From Allantophomopsis cytisporea (lineage: Eukaryota > Ascomycota > Leotiomycetes > Phacidiales > Phacidiaceae): DNA of 64,000 bases. The number at the start of each line of letters is the position of its first letter. Position 1 is the stretch's first letter. Of this stretch, positions 46,401 to 59,700 are shown in pieces. The stretch is from assembly GCA_024752435.1 (NCBI GenBank), contig CP103026.1, positions 868,001-932,000 on the forward strand. The letters are read 5' to 3'. Under the pieces are notes generated by a model, which saw only the letters and a program-made list of their open reading frames with translations, did not search any database and was not told the DNA's origin. Both the position numbers and the translations under genes were made by a program.

Positions 46401-46859
46401 AGTCTCTTTACAACCCTCGAAGTTACTGAGGTCCAGAATCTTGAGATTCAATTTATCGACCACGCAGAACGTCAGACTCGAATTGTACGTGCTCGATCTC
46501 TGCACGATTATGCTGAAAGACTGCGCCAGAAGCCGACTTGGTATGAAGCCGCCATTTCTTCCAAAGATATGGAGAAAGTGCTTTGCCAAAATGAAAAGTT
46601 GGAGTTCGGTAAGCAGACTGATTGGAAGACTGAACATATGGTTGAGAAGAATGTAGGAACGAATCTCTGCGTTATGGCCTGCACGGTTGTCAAGCAGATT
46701 GATGGAATGGGATTTTACAATGACAACGGAGAGAAAGAGAGGGAGGGGGAGAGACAGAGGCAGAAGGAGAGAGCTACCATGGCAAAGGGCATGACAAGCT
46801 CCATGCGAATCTCCCCTTCCAAGCTCGACACCATGGCTGAAAAGGCCGCTTTCTGGTAA
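43420..46859 (+). CDS. Large fungal protein of unknown function, possible KH-like segment
   Basis: Four exons (43420-43749, 43824-44117, 44221-46256, 46304-46859) give 1071 residues; introns are 74, 103 and 47 bp. An ordered N-terminal part (~1-390) includes LIMDLDGQRIFIGSHEESKL (~172-192), which resembles a KH-like RNA-binding turn. The middle (~400-760) is Pro/Ser/Gln-rich and disordered. An ordered C-terminal part (~770-1035) begins TFIQQFNNRLGNILNVLRGYRGK and contains LEIQFIDHAERQTR; the end is a Glu/Arg/Gln/Lys run. It may belong to a fungal domain-of-unknown-function family (DUF7905 comes to mind, unverified). The start is uncertain; a six-codon upstream ORF (MTVLLD) at 43390 precedes it. 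Confidence 0.7.
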
Positions 46860-47203
46860 TCAAATGGCTATGGAGTGCGTCTTGTTCGCTTCGTTGAAAG
46901 TACTGGCTTCTGTATTGAGATGAGAGTCTTCGCAACTATCCAAATAAGTGTTGTCACCGTCCTTCACGTCTGGCAGAGTAGATTTGAGCTTGCTCTCCGT
47001 ATTCTCTGTTCTTTTGCTTGATACGAAGTTTGTTGTGGGTGGTTCATTCAGTTCATTGGGAAGTCGGGTTGTTAGTTGTCAGGAATCTTTGATGCTGACC
47101 TTGAAAATGGTTCCTGCATTTTGTAACTAGGTCTTCTGACAATCAATCGCCTATGTAGAAAATGCATCCAAAAGAAGGGTTTTAAACTCCTCTCTCTTCT
47201 TCT

Positions 47204-47240
<37 letters not shown>

Positions 47241-49019
47241 TGTCCCATAAATTCTTACGTATACATACCATCAAATTTTATTCAATAAAGGTGAGAGTCG
47301 AGAAGCAGTTGTTTATTATTGAGCGGTCAACTACAACAACACGCGCAAGCAACAGAATCATACGTAATAAATGCTTGGCCAGCATAGATGACGCACACAC
47401 CAACTCACTTCATTACGAGTCATAAATCTGTGTCCCCCAATCGCTACTCCCTACATAGAGGGCAGAAAAACTTCGCTGACTAGGGACGCATAAGCTTCTT
47501 TTCTTGGCAACATGCAAATCTACAGACCTTACGACGTTATTCTCGCCTGGGATTGTTTGGTTGGAAGGGGGAATGCGAAGCTCGACCGGGTTTATCCTTT
47601 TGGTACTGTTCGTAAGCTTAATTTAGGCATTGGCTTAAGCTTTTGTCTTTGGTTAGGTACATAGGCTCGCGCGTGTCTCTAATGCGCAGAGTCATAACGT
47701 GTACAGTGGAGTACCATGAATTGAGGGTCAGGTTTGATTGACTTTTCTTCATCTTTGGTCTTTTGAGCTGCGATCCCTTCATTTGGTCCCTTCAATTGAG
47801 TGCGACGTCGATTCAATTGACCTCTACCAGTCAATTGAGAAGCATTAGATGAGACTTTAGTTCCACTCCCACCGAGATGTGGAACTGACAGCTTGGTGTG
47901 ATCTTGATATCTGCTTTCTTCAATCTTTCCATGTTCAAAAATGATCGTTTACATTTCTCTATGACAGTCAACGTCATTTAGTCGTCCGTAAAGGAAACCC
48001 ATGTACATCAGGTAACTTAGATGCCTCCCATAAACGCCAACAATTTCCTCAATCTCCATATTTACAGGCAGCGAATAATTCCACACGCAACTCCACCAAC
48101 GTTCGTATGTTTACACTGCGTATTGTGTGGTACATATTCGCATGCTGCAAACGCGTACTCCGTGACTGGTCCGGTGATTCAGCCGTGCACTGCAGGGCCA
48201 CGTCGAGTCATTGTTGTTGTTTCAATTATTTTCATTTCATTATCATCATTGTTTGGTGCCTGGCCCACCAAAATATTTGCATGCCGGTCCATTGTCCCAC
48301 CGTGCTTATGACTCGAACTTGGCTCCGCCCTCGGTTCATCTGACATACTACCTTGATCTCTGACTATGCTCTATAGATCATTTGCCTCATCGTTGTCCTT
48401 CCTCAGGCATTTTGGGGCCCTTTGCTTATGAGAGACTTCTTTGGGAGCTTCGATGACTGGGTACCGCTTCCACGCATGAGGCATTCTCATCCTGTCTGCC
48501 ATGGCTGATGTTCCATCGGCTTGCGTGGTAAGGCTTACGAGGCTTTATGATACTCCCAAGCGGTCATCGTACTCTGGACTAATAAGCTTTGGGAGCCTTT
48601 TCCTATGTCGAGTCCCTTTGGTTAGCGCTTTGCAGCAACGGGCCCGTTGACTCATCTGACTGAGGCTTGTGCAAGCCACACAGCCTTGACTCTGAGGCAC
48701 TTGTCAACTGACAACGCGGGAGCCGCGAATACAGTATGAACTATCTTACCAAAGAGTGACGAAGGATGGTAAGAATTAGAGGGGGCTATGAGAAGGGAGT
48801 GAAATCCATATAATCCGGGAGTATCTTGTCTGGATGTATCTTTTTTCCATCATCATCAAACATCAATCAACACATCAAGTTCACAAAGAGTAATTCAGCA
48901 AGATTTATCATCCAAATCCTACTCAATTCACAATATCCTCTATACACCACGCTACAATCACAAACAAATTCAAAATCCTATCATTTAAGATATCGACTTT
49001 CACCAACACAAAATCCAGA
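46860..49019. other. Gene-poor stretch with a TTC microsatellite
   Basis: 2.2 kb. After the 3' region of the large orphan gene there is a TTC/CTT-rich microsatellite (47196-47238). The final ~200 bp before 49020 are A/C- and pyrimidine-rich like a fungal 5' leader. Frames in 48021-48343 are short, overlapping and without motifs. Confidence 0.4.
47196..47238. repeat. TTC trinucleotide microsatellite
   Basis: About ten uninterrupted TTC units followed by interrupted CCTCTTCTTC units. Confidence 0.9.
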
Positions 49020-49286
49020 ATGTCTTCAGGCAACTCAAACTACGCTGCCTCCATCTCCTCCTCCTCAACCTACTCCTATACCAAGCCTCTGGTCACCTCT
49101 TCTACTCGCAAGTCTCCTGTACAAAAAGCGAAAGACTATGTAAAGGGTCTCGGTCTCGGAGAGAGCCCGACCGCTCAGTATGATAGGGCACAACTGGCAC
49201 GCGGCGAGATCCAGACGGATCAGCAGAAGGCGAACGGGGTGCTCGACTTCCCTGGTTATGTGGCACTGAGGGATGATCGGAAGTGA
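49020..49286 (+). CDS. Small orphan protein, 88 residues
   Basis: Intronless frame from an ATG in good context (AGAATGTC), preceded by a leader-like A/C-rich tract. The first ~25 residues are Ser/Tyr-rich. The rest looks structured: KSPVQKAKDYVKGLGLGES, AQYDRAQLARGEIQTDQQ and VLDFPGYVALRDDRK. No signal peptide or membrane span. I do not recognise it; the regular C-terminal composition makes it more likely to be real than the other short frames nearby. Confidence 0.5.
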   Translation: MSSGNSNYAASISSSSTYSYTKPLVTSSTRKSPVQKAKDYVKGLGLGESPTAQYDRAQLARGEIQTDQQKANGVLDFPGYVALRDDRK

Positions 49287-50323
49287 GAGGTCAATGAGAA
49301 ACAATTCGGAACTGGGTAGCTTTTAAAAAATCCTGGAGGGCTGAGCGGGAGTTGGCGTTTGGATTTGGATTCGATTCTGGGTCTATTATTGAGCGGATGG
49401 GATACGGTGAATTTCGGAATGATTTCCCTTCCTGTGGGTTAGATTTGTATACTCCTGGGATTTGTTTACTGTTTAATTTAGTATTTGATTCGGAGATCGG
49501 ATTTTCAATTCAAGAATATCATTTGCTGCTGAAAACTGGTTTTCAAGTGCTTGTGATGTTATACCTTTCTTAGTACTTGCGTTGGCAATGCTCACTTGAT
49601 AGTGTCCGCTTGTAGCAACACAACTTCAGCTTTGCCAGTACAGTGGGTGGCTCAAAAATTGGTAATTATAAGAACTAGCAAATGGGAAGCTTTCGACTGC
49701 ACGCAAGATGGTTCTGAAACAGCCCTCAATGCGCCTACGCTTACACTCCTGGTCAAGTGGACTCCACGCCTCTATCAGGTCTCAAGCCTTATTTGTTTAT
49801 AATCTTATCATGACGGTAAGTAAGAAAAACGTTGATACCTCTTCGGCAGCTGTAAGCATGGGGCAATAATTCACCGGGTGGATGTCATCTTTGTAAAGGC
49901 GTCATTTGAACAATTATTTGTCTCCAGGTTGGATCAAGATTTGCTATATGCCCTTTGAGCTTTCGTATGGAACCATTTCCAGCAGCTATTTTATCTCTCA
50001 TGTCCAGTTATTTGATACTCCTGATTCTGCTTGTAAGTTGAGGCAAGGTTTTGATGTAAGACGGTGTAACTTGGTGTCAGAACTTCAAGACGTTGTACAG
50101 AGCTTACTTCTCGATGTTTTCTCGTTGACTTGTTCCATTCCCTGTTCATTGTATGCGTGCTGCACGAGGTACTATAGAGCATTGTGCTTGATATAGGAGC
50201 AATCGGGGTTACCTGGATTCTGGTGCCAGGCCAAGTAGTATAAAGCATCTATGGGATAATCGCTTTAGCTCATAGACTTTCGTGCTTGTAAACACTAGAT
50301 GGCATAGACCCGTGCCATTGATA

Positions 50324-50536
50324 ATGGGTATACGTCAAGCTCAGCACAACGCTGCCCTTCAACGTGTCCAGCAGAAATACCCCGCAGACAGTGGCACGAT
50401 TGAGAGGGCCATAGCTACAACTGAGTGAGTGCTTCAAGAACTGGAAACTCCCATCCCAGACTCAGTTATTAAAGTCTTGAAGTTTCTGGCCCGATCGAAG
50501 GGTGATATGTACTTGAACTTCTTAAGAAATTATTGA
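50324..50536 (+). pseudogene. Decayed reading frame, unknown protein
   Basis: From the ATG a frame runs 34 codons (MGIRQAQHNAALQRVQQKY onward) to TGA at 50426-50428. It continues in the same frame for 35 codons (VLQELETPIPDSVIKVL, then FLARSKGDMYLNFLRNY) to TGA at 50534. Both halves have protein-like composition with amphipathic helices, so one ancestral frame interrupted by a C-to-T type stop is plausible. Alternatively GTGAGT at 50425 is an intron donor and this is the 5' end of a gene whose other exons I could not place. An acidic open piece (about 50742-50841) downstream might belong to it. Confidence 0.3.
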
Positions 50537-53500
50537 TGGCTACAGTGCCTTACGTAACAATGTGGTCTGATTGAAGGGGAAGACCTATTCGCAGTCACTA
50601 ACGACTAAAATCTCACAGCAGTCATTACTTTCGTCTGTAGAGGCTGGGCCGATGTCCTTCGTTTCCCACAAAGGTCTCAGCCTAATATAACAGAATCAAT
50701 CGGAATACTCTCGTTTCCTATATAACTATCTTCGAGTACAGTTTTGAAGGCACAACGATGACGAGTATTCCAATGATGACAAAGTAGTGAACTACAGCGA
50801 TGGATTAGACGATGATGTGGCGCTGTCAAAACCTCCACCCTAATTCAAATTTCATCAGAAGGCGCCATGTCAATATCTTTACATCAATCATCCCAGAATA
50901 CTTACTGATTAAGTAATTTGAAACACAGTACTGCTGTACAAAATGCGATTTCCTTGGCTGAAGGTCAAGTGACTCACATGACCTCTTGAAGCTCCTAAAC
51001 ATTAACAATCGCAAGCTTTCATGCATGTGGGATAAACATACAACTCCTTGAGATGATATTGAAGCTAGACAAAACATTGGTGTTTGCTGAGATTAAGAGA
51101 TAAACTATACTCTATGATGCAGCTGATTAGATCGATATCGACATACTATCTCAAGGTCACAGGCTGGTTGCCAAGTATCTCTTTGAGCGGGCGGAAAGCA
51201 TACTTATAGCGCTTCCAATATCTTAACATCTACAATATTACCTATGGCCACACATGGGACAGTTCTTTTATTCTAGGTTTTCCGACCACAAACAATCAGA
51301 CTATGCTTCTTTGGTCTTTGCATGCGGGTCTCTTGTCATCAAATTATCTTTCATCATCATCTATCTTCTCGTTGCCATTTAGCTATTATGCACGCCTCCT
51401 AGCTGTTTAGATCAGCCATACGAAGTCCTTCCATGGGACTGACAGGTCATTTAAATCTTAGTCTGGACTATGCAAGAGTACATTGACTGAGGTGGTTAGA
51501 TCTACGAATTAAGCCGTGGTCTCCTTATTACCTCATCAGCTAGTAAGAACGATAGAGATTGTATGAATAAATCAGTTAACGCCTGCTCATAATTAGTGTT
51601 GGTATAATTGGAGGCTCTCTACTGTTCAAGCCCTCAAGTGCATACTAATAGGTACCATGATTCCTACCGGTTCTCTCGAGGCGTATCAACTTCAAGAGCT
51701 TCCGCGGACGTGGAGCTGAGCCATCACAAGTGGATAGAACATACTCAACCCTCATGGATGATGACCTGACGTATCATGTTTATTACAAAATACTTGCAAA
51801 ACTAATAAAGAAGAAGAAAAATACCTATCTGATATTCAAGCTTCGTACGATGCTCCTCCACTACGCCCTTCAATACTTGTACTAGAACAACACTACACCA
51901 ACTTTCACGATAATGTTAAACACGCTGGACTAGCCGGCCAAAAAATCAGTTTGCCATATCACACTGCTACTTGAAAGTTTATAGGTAAAAGGGAGCTTGT
52001 TGAATAGGAGTCATTGGTATTAATTGCTGCTAGTTACGTTCTTCAGATACTACTCAATACTTGACTTCGACCACTTCGAATATATGAACTTTTTCTTTGA
52101 ATGGGGTCATATGCGAAGGATTTTCATTTGTATGAAAGAATCAACATAAACATATCTTTCCCCTAAGGGGATTCGTGCTTTTTTTCTATTTTTTATTTTT
52201 ATTTTTATTTATGGGTACAATTGTGATATTATTCATATGTTATGCTGGAAAAATATCAAATTCGAAAAGTCTATCATAACTTGTTTCGCACTACTACGCA
52301 CGAGGATTTGCCATCAAGATTCACAATTCTGGGCACCAAGATACAAAAATCCTTGCAGTCATAGGCCAGATTCAAAGGGGATATCCCTTCACAAATTGTT
52401 ATGTTGGTTGGGTACAAAGATATTCTCAGCAACAGAAGCCGAGGATACGGCACGCGGCATTTTTATCAGAAAGTCTATCAAAGTCTACCGGAACTACTCT
52501 CGCCCATCAGTTCCCAATGCCACAGGGCTAGACATCGGGGAAGCTAAACCCAGGAACGCGGCGACGGCACGCCTAGAAGGTGGGTGGTAGAAGATACTAA
52601 AAAGTTCTGATAGATAGGTAGAGAGGGGAGTGGCAGTGAGGTTGGGCATCAAAACTCACTAAAATAATTCTCGAATTTTCTTTCCTGCGCTGGTGGTGGT
52701 GGGTGGTGCCTTACCCCACAAAATGGTGAAGGACCTCCTGAGATGCATTCTGGATTCTGGAGTTGGACGGCCGATGAATCGTGAAGTGTTGTTTGATAAT
52801 CCGTCGTCGAAATTCTAGTTGGCTACCATGCTGCGACTTACAGTATGTGCGGTCTTTCGCCCGTAATATGGAAGTCGGGGCTCGACTGGAGGACGTTAAA
52901 TTATGGGGTATTGTTGATATACCCCCCCAACGCCATCTCAGCGTTTGGGCTAGAGTTTCCTCGGCCCTGAACAATTAGCAGGTATGTACATAGCATAGCA
53001 TGTGAGAGCAGGAAGACAAGGGATGGGATTTTTCAACACTGTACTCAGAGTGTTCTGTGCTGGACCCCATGGACGTGGTTGTGGTAAGTGATGAGCAGTT
53101 GGGTATGCAGCTTGGGATTCTGCTAAAGTGGCCAATATCTATCTACCTATCTATTGTGTACTCGACTCGTACTAGTTTTCTGTATCCAGGAAATTTGAAT
53201 CTATTTTCAACTGAAAGGGTTTGTGTTTCAGCTGTGGATACCTAGAACTTCTCTCTTGCCGTACGCCGGCTTAGCCCTCATCTCAATCGATCATCGATCA
53301 TCATAACATAACCGAATGATAACGAGCTTTTTCCGATGAGAAACGATGAGTTGTTTGGGGTAAAAGAGAAGTCTCTCGATCATATTCACAGACTCGACAT
53401 TATTTCAGGCCTGGAGAACCAGACATTGAGCCAATACCGGGCACAAGGTAAGGTCAAGGGCAGGTACATACATGATTTTTTCTCTCGATGATTTTTTTCT

Positions 53501-56476
53501 TCGGACGACCCACAGCATCACCACCATTACTCTCCAACGGGACTCTCTTACCAGCCTCTCGGTTCCGTACCTCAGCCTTCTCACGGCAGTAGTGTGGTTG
53601 GTGGTGTGCCCACTTCCTCTCCTCTGACCTCTCACGAGCCTCAATGCCCCTCAGTGCCCTCTTCCCTTCTCAAAATTCTGGCCGTCGCAATGGAATGACC
53701 ACTCTCACCCCTGAGCTTATCCACTTGCAAGTCCACCAATCCCCAGTCTCTGTAATCCTTGCCCAACGTGGCAGTTTCGCTCGGACCACCGCACCTCATC
53801 TCGTTCTTCGTGATTTTTTGATTTGGGATTGCAACTGTTGTGCGCTCAATCTTACTGCTGGTTGCTGTGCTGGCGCGGGCGATGCTGCAAGATAATCAAA
53901 CATTGCCAGCCGAGATTGTGATCTCTGCCTATGACGCCCCCAGAAGATATTCGAGGATGTGTGACTTGACACCGTTGCGATTCAGTATTTAATTCCTGCA
54001 ATACTAATGGAATCGGTCTCTTGTGTTGCAGGATGCGGTGATGTTCATACATACAGACGCATTACTTCTCATTGATCGAACAATGATGACACTCTGCGCT
54101 CGAGGAAATCAGGATACATATCGCGAATATGCTCCGATCTCTCCTTCGCGGATCGAACCTCCCGCAACCCGCAGACACCATCGCTGTGCAGGTCATTGAA
54201 GTTGAGACAAAAGTGATATGAGCATGTCAATGCCTGCTCCGGTGAATCCAATTGCATGTGCGTTGCTGTCAGAGCGCCGAAGGAGGAGGTAGGGTGCATA
54301 CTGGTATGCTATGGTAGACTGCCCCCAGCAAAAACAGGGTCTGCCGGACGCCATGCCATAGCAAGTGAGATGGGCTCACTGCTTTCATCACCTCTGGTAG
54401 CTCTTTCTGTTCACCTGCATCAAACCCTGCTTCACCACATCTGCGCTATGTCTTCTGGGTTCTGCTTTGGTAATTGATTGGCCATCTTGTACGTGCTGCA
54501 AAGTCTCGCGCGCATGTATGTATTATAGTTGCATATGTAAATGCACTTTTTATGCACCTATAGTTAAGAAAGCTATGGTAAAGGTCCTGCTGCGTATGCA
54601 GAAGTCGGCATTTGACTCGAATTCTTGTTGAGTTTGGAGAATGGATATTCGAACTGGTGAACCGAGAGAAAACTGTATGCCACGATGATGACGATGGAAG
54701 AAAAAGGCCAATTAAGCGCAGAGGTAAACAAAAGCCAAAATGTTGGTGTGATAAAGCGTTCATAACGGCCTTTTCTCGTTCTTGGGCCTCCCCTGTACGC
54801 TCTTCGGCCTTGGCTCTTTGATTTTCAATCTTCCAATTCTGAGCCATAACAATAGCCGTGAAAAGAGGCGTGAAATTGTGACGTTGCAGGAGATGAGTCC
54901 ACTTCCAGATACACTCAATTCAGATACATTATCCCACAGACGATTCATCGTTTAAGATGAGTTTTGGAGTGTCAGTGTTATGATGTTATGATGTTATACT
55001 GTACTTGTATGTGTACGTACGATCTCCGTATATACAGTAGTTTTACTCTACTCCATAGATTGTTCGGTATTTGTGCGTTGATGTAATGTAGTTGGGAATG
55101 AGAGTGGAGTGCCAATGATGCTTGACACTCAACCTTTCACTCTAAGCCATGCATGCTGCCCTGGGCTATCACACTCGTAGCGATACAACTAAATGATGAA
55201 TGACGAATGATGCATCGATATGAAGGAATCCAAGTGGAAAAGTTATGGATACAATAAGGAACAATGCTGAGGATTCAGGATGGAAGGTCCAGCCATGTCG
55301 GCCAGCTTCCTTGGAATTGTTCTTGTGCTTCCTAGACGCTTCGACGGACTTCCTCGACCAGACTTCTAATGAGTTAGCATGGAAAGGAATATTGGGGGAT
55401 GGTCTAAACGACCTCTGGCTTGTGTATTTTGTACTGCGTTGCCATTGACTACTGAGCGACAATAACAATTGTGTTGGTGTTCGTACGAGTACTTTACCTA
55501 GGTACCTTATGTGATGGACACTTTGGTACCTTGGGTACCGCGACTCTGAATTTACTGGTAAGTCGCGGCTCAATCACCCCCGGTCATCCTGGTCATATTA
55601 ACGTATTTGATGGACATCGGAACTCCATGGCATCTTATGAGTTCGAATTTGCACGGAATGAGTGCTGACTGTTGGGTGTTGGTTGGTATATATATATACT
55701 TAAGATGCCAGAGTGTTTGAAAGTTGTAGAGATGCAAGATGTATCATCGTATTGCTTCTGTCTTGTCTTTTGCGAGCCTTTTCGAGAGCGTTCCTTGCGT
55801 CGTTAGTTGTCAATAAGATAAGCAAACCATTGTATCGCAACTACAGATGACGGATGAATGTGTTCATGACATTTGATGATGGTAAAGGAGTACGTATTAC
55901 ACACGCATCTATGTGGTAGGGACATGGATACGAAGAGGTACTTACTCCTCCATACTGTGCACACCATACAAAGTGAAGTGCTCCGATGTTCTATGGATAA
56001 CCTCATATCTTCTTACACAGTATTCGTTCTCTGTATAGTCCTGGAGAATAACTAAGGTACCCGCCGTCACTACTAGGATACCGTACTGTCATTACTAGGT
56101 ACTCACTATCGATGTCCTACCACTGCCTAGCTAACAAACTACGCTCGTCACTAAACACCAAAGTGAAATGGCCCTCAAGCCCCGTCTCTCGTCTTCGCCA
56201 TCATCATACTTTCTCTCTCTCGAAAGCGTAAGGTAGGAGATTAAGTACAAGGTACTGTCTTCAACTACTCTCTTCAGCCACGGAGGAAGTGCACGAGGAA
56301 GTGCAAGTAATAATACGGGAGTAAATCGCAACTGTATGATCAGAGCGACTCAGGTAGTCGAAACCCCACCCCCTCAAATCGATCCGGGCGAAAATGAATC
56401 ATAATTTGGTGATTAATACCATACATAATACCATAATACCATAATATCTACACAACCATTACCCAAAAAAGCACAA

Positions 56477-56489
56477 CCCCCCCCCCCCC
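56477..56489. repeat. Run of 13 C in LTE1 upstream region
   Basis: Uninterrupted poly-C about 260 bp upstream of the LTE1 start codon. Confidence 0.9.
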
Positions 56490-56749
56490 ATCAAATCTCA
56501 AAATTTACTCTATCATCACTCCTAAATCAATTTATCCTTGATCACAATCATCGCCTTGACCTTTACCTTTCCCCCCAAAAAATCTTCAAAACCGTCGAGG
56601 CCCTCACCTCGCGTCTGTCTCAACGCCACGTTTTGTTCTCCTCTGATACATTCCTGTAAATTCTCGTTGTGCTTGAATATGCTTTATATACTCGTGCGAT
56701 AGCTACTCGTGTTGGAGCTTCTCGCCCAGGCGAAAGCTACGAAATAATC

Positions 56750-59700
56750 ATGGATCTCACGTCCAATGTTCCCTCAATCACCTCACAGAGGCCGAATCAA
56801 GAACTATCGAATCTGCGACAGCGACAACGCGATCGATTGGCGCCGCGAAACCGCGCATCGAAGGATGACTTGAAAGCGCAGGCACGGAGACAAGATTACA
56901 GCAACAAGGACTACCTCGCAAACGTAGAAGAAGTACAGAACACCAAACTTACTGCGCCATCACCGAGTGCCGATAATCCCAAGACCCAATGCACAAACGC
57001 TCTTCAGTCGGAGAAGATTGAAGAACAAGTGCCAAAGATTCACATCAAAGGTTCGCCGGCGACGACGGAGCCTTTCGCTGCTGGAAGGGAAGGTCGACAA
57101 TTTACTGTTGGCGGCGTTGGCAATAATGGGCGAATCTACCTCCGGTGAGACCCTCAAAGACACTCATTCAAGACCCTGGCGAGCAGTGGAGAACAAGATC
57201 TACATGGGGGGCTGGTGCAAACTGCCACAGCATCATCCCAGCCTTACAAAAAAAGATCCTTAAGCTAATGAGATGTAATCACAGACCTACAGCTCGACCT
57301 GCAAATCAAAAATATACCCAGCCACGGCCCATATTTCCAGCGACTCCTCCAAGTACTGCTGGGCTTGAAGCCCTCGCGATGCTACACAGCGACGACCTTG
57401 ATATAACGAGTCCCAGCCTCTTCACCCCCACACATTCCCCAACTACTCCTTATCAGAGGGGAGAAGACGGCTATTTCGGTAACATCGATGCGAAATCAGG
57501 ATCACAGACGCGACATCAACGAAGGAGATCGAATACCACCGGAAACGAGCATCATGGTTCCATTCACGATTCAGATGTCGGAGCTTTCAAAGTAATCATT
57601 GAACGGCCTAAGAGAGAACGAAGACCGAATACTGCAGACGCCTCGAATGATCCACCTAAAGTTCCCGTTCTCGAAGTACCAATTCCTCATTACCGCCTAG
57701 GTACTCCACGATTCAGTATGAGAGGCACCGCCTTTCTTCGAAACTCTTCCTACACGACCGCCACCGGCACTGAAGATGTGCGGTCGAGCGTATACTCGAA
57801 AAGAGTGAACAGTACTCTATTCACACAACCGATATCGACTTCGGATGTCGTACTATCTAGACGCCATTCTCTCACTTCGCCTCAGCCGCATTTCTTCCGA
57901 GTAACTTCACTTGGTCCAGCTGAGCTAGAGATTCCGGTACAATCTTCGAGGACAGAGGCGAAAGTTGTTGATCCGAAGATCTTTGATAGTCTATCATTTC
58001 CACCGAAACGGGATGATCAGGCGGTAGTACGTTACTCTGCGCACAGCGGATCAATAATAGCGGCCACCCCTCCAAGACTTGTGGCCGAGATCACATCATC
58101 GAAGTTCCTGGACTATGACTTACTGTCTGATTTCTTCCTCACCTTCCGATCGTTCATGAGCACTCAAGAGTTGCTTATGCTAATCATCGCAAGATTACGC
58201 TGGTCACTCAGTCGGGAGGATGAAGTAGGCATGATTGTAAGAGTCCGCACGTTTGTTGCTCTTCGACATTGGATTCTAAACTATTTCATGGACGATTATG
58301 TACTTGATTATGAGCTACGCAAGAAATTCTGCGAACTACTCAACGGCTTTGTTGACGAGCTTTTACGGGATCCTGGAGCCGAAGTTAACAAGCTAAGAAT
58401 ATTAGGAGAACTCAAGAAGTGCTGGCGTAGAACATGCGCCCTCTACTGGGATGGACCAGAGTTTTCAAGTGGCCTTAGTCAAGAAGTTCCTATCACATCC
58501 GGAGGTATCGCAGGGCATCGTGATGCCAGTCTTACGCCAAGCTTTTGGGAGAGCTCAGCGACCAATCCACCAAATATCGAGGACATCCTTCACCAGGACC
58601 AACCTAGCCAGGGCGCATATAACTTCTTTGCAGAGGTTTCAAATGCCAACGACCTCCCAGAGCCAATGGCCTCGGTGAACATCGAGTCAGATCAAAATGA
58701 ACCACCTACGTCCCCCCGAAGTCAGATGAGTTTTGATGCAGTATCCTGTTCGATACCTACAAAAGCGATGCGTACAGCGAAGAAATCTACCGCAAACAAC
58801 CATCCACTAGCCGCACATCCTGTGTCTCCAAGTGCGTTATGGGGTAGCTCTCCACCTGCTGCATCAAAAGCGAAGGCGACACCCAAGCACATTCGTCCGG
58901 GACTACACAAACGGAACGATAGTTTCTCAGACTCGCTAAGAGATGATCGCCAGGATCGACGGATGCCTATTCAAAAGGCTATTCACAAAAGTACAGAGTT
59001 ACTTATGGCTCTCCCTTACGCTGGTAGCCTTGTCAGAGGAAATTTATTCCCTCCTGGTCAGCCTTTTGTAGAGCCCGTTACGCCCACCACACCGTCTAAT
59101 TTCAATAATCTGGAGATGTCTACGCTTCCGGAAACCTCAGCAAACCAAAAGGCATCTGCGATGTCTGGACCTGGTATGAAGAAGTTGCTTGGCAATGTTC
59201 GCCGAGCTCTTAGCACTAGAGTAGGCAATTCCCATATGAATTCCTCGACAACAATGGGAAGCTTTCCTCACATGAAGTCCTTGGGAGGCCGTGGCGTGAC
59301 AACAAACAGGCTGCCAGGAACTGCAGTAGTCCCTCAAACTCGAAGTGGATCACGAAAACCCATGAGAATTGATGTTCTTGGGGCAGGGATTGCAGAGGAT
59401 TTCAAAAAAGCTGTTCGAGAAGACGAAGAAGCACAGTTCAATCGTATACAGCGGGCTTCCCATGTTACAATCGGTCGCGCATCCGGAAACGAAAGGAATC
59501 AGCCGAGCGACTATGGATCCGCTGGAAATGTAGGCCAATCTGTTGCTCCGACATCCTCATCTGGAGGAGATAGACCTCCTTACGAGAGAGCTCCTTTCAG
59601 CGACATGACAACTGGAAGCAAGTCAATTGTGATCATCGATGACACCCTAAATCAATCAGCAACGATGAGTGGAGGTCTTCAAAACAGTTCCTCCTTAGAT

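Larger units (their letters stand above)
49287..56749. other. 7.5-kb gene-poor stretch
   Basis: No intact gene can be supported. It contains a decayed reading frame (50324-50536, listed separately), a TA run near 55687-55698, ATACCATA-like repeats at 56418-56450 and a run of 13 C at 56477-56489 just upstream of the LTE1 leader. A frame at 52237-52590 has an ATG but no motif. The 50.8-52.2 kb part is AT-rich. The last ~300 bp are the LTE1 promoter and leader. Confidence 0.45.

Noticed and set aside
52237..52590. 117-codon plus-strand frame with an ATG
   Set aside because: No motif, no splice context, unusual composition; likely chance in a gene-poor stretch.
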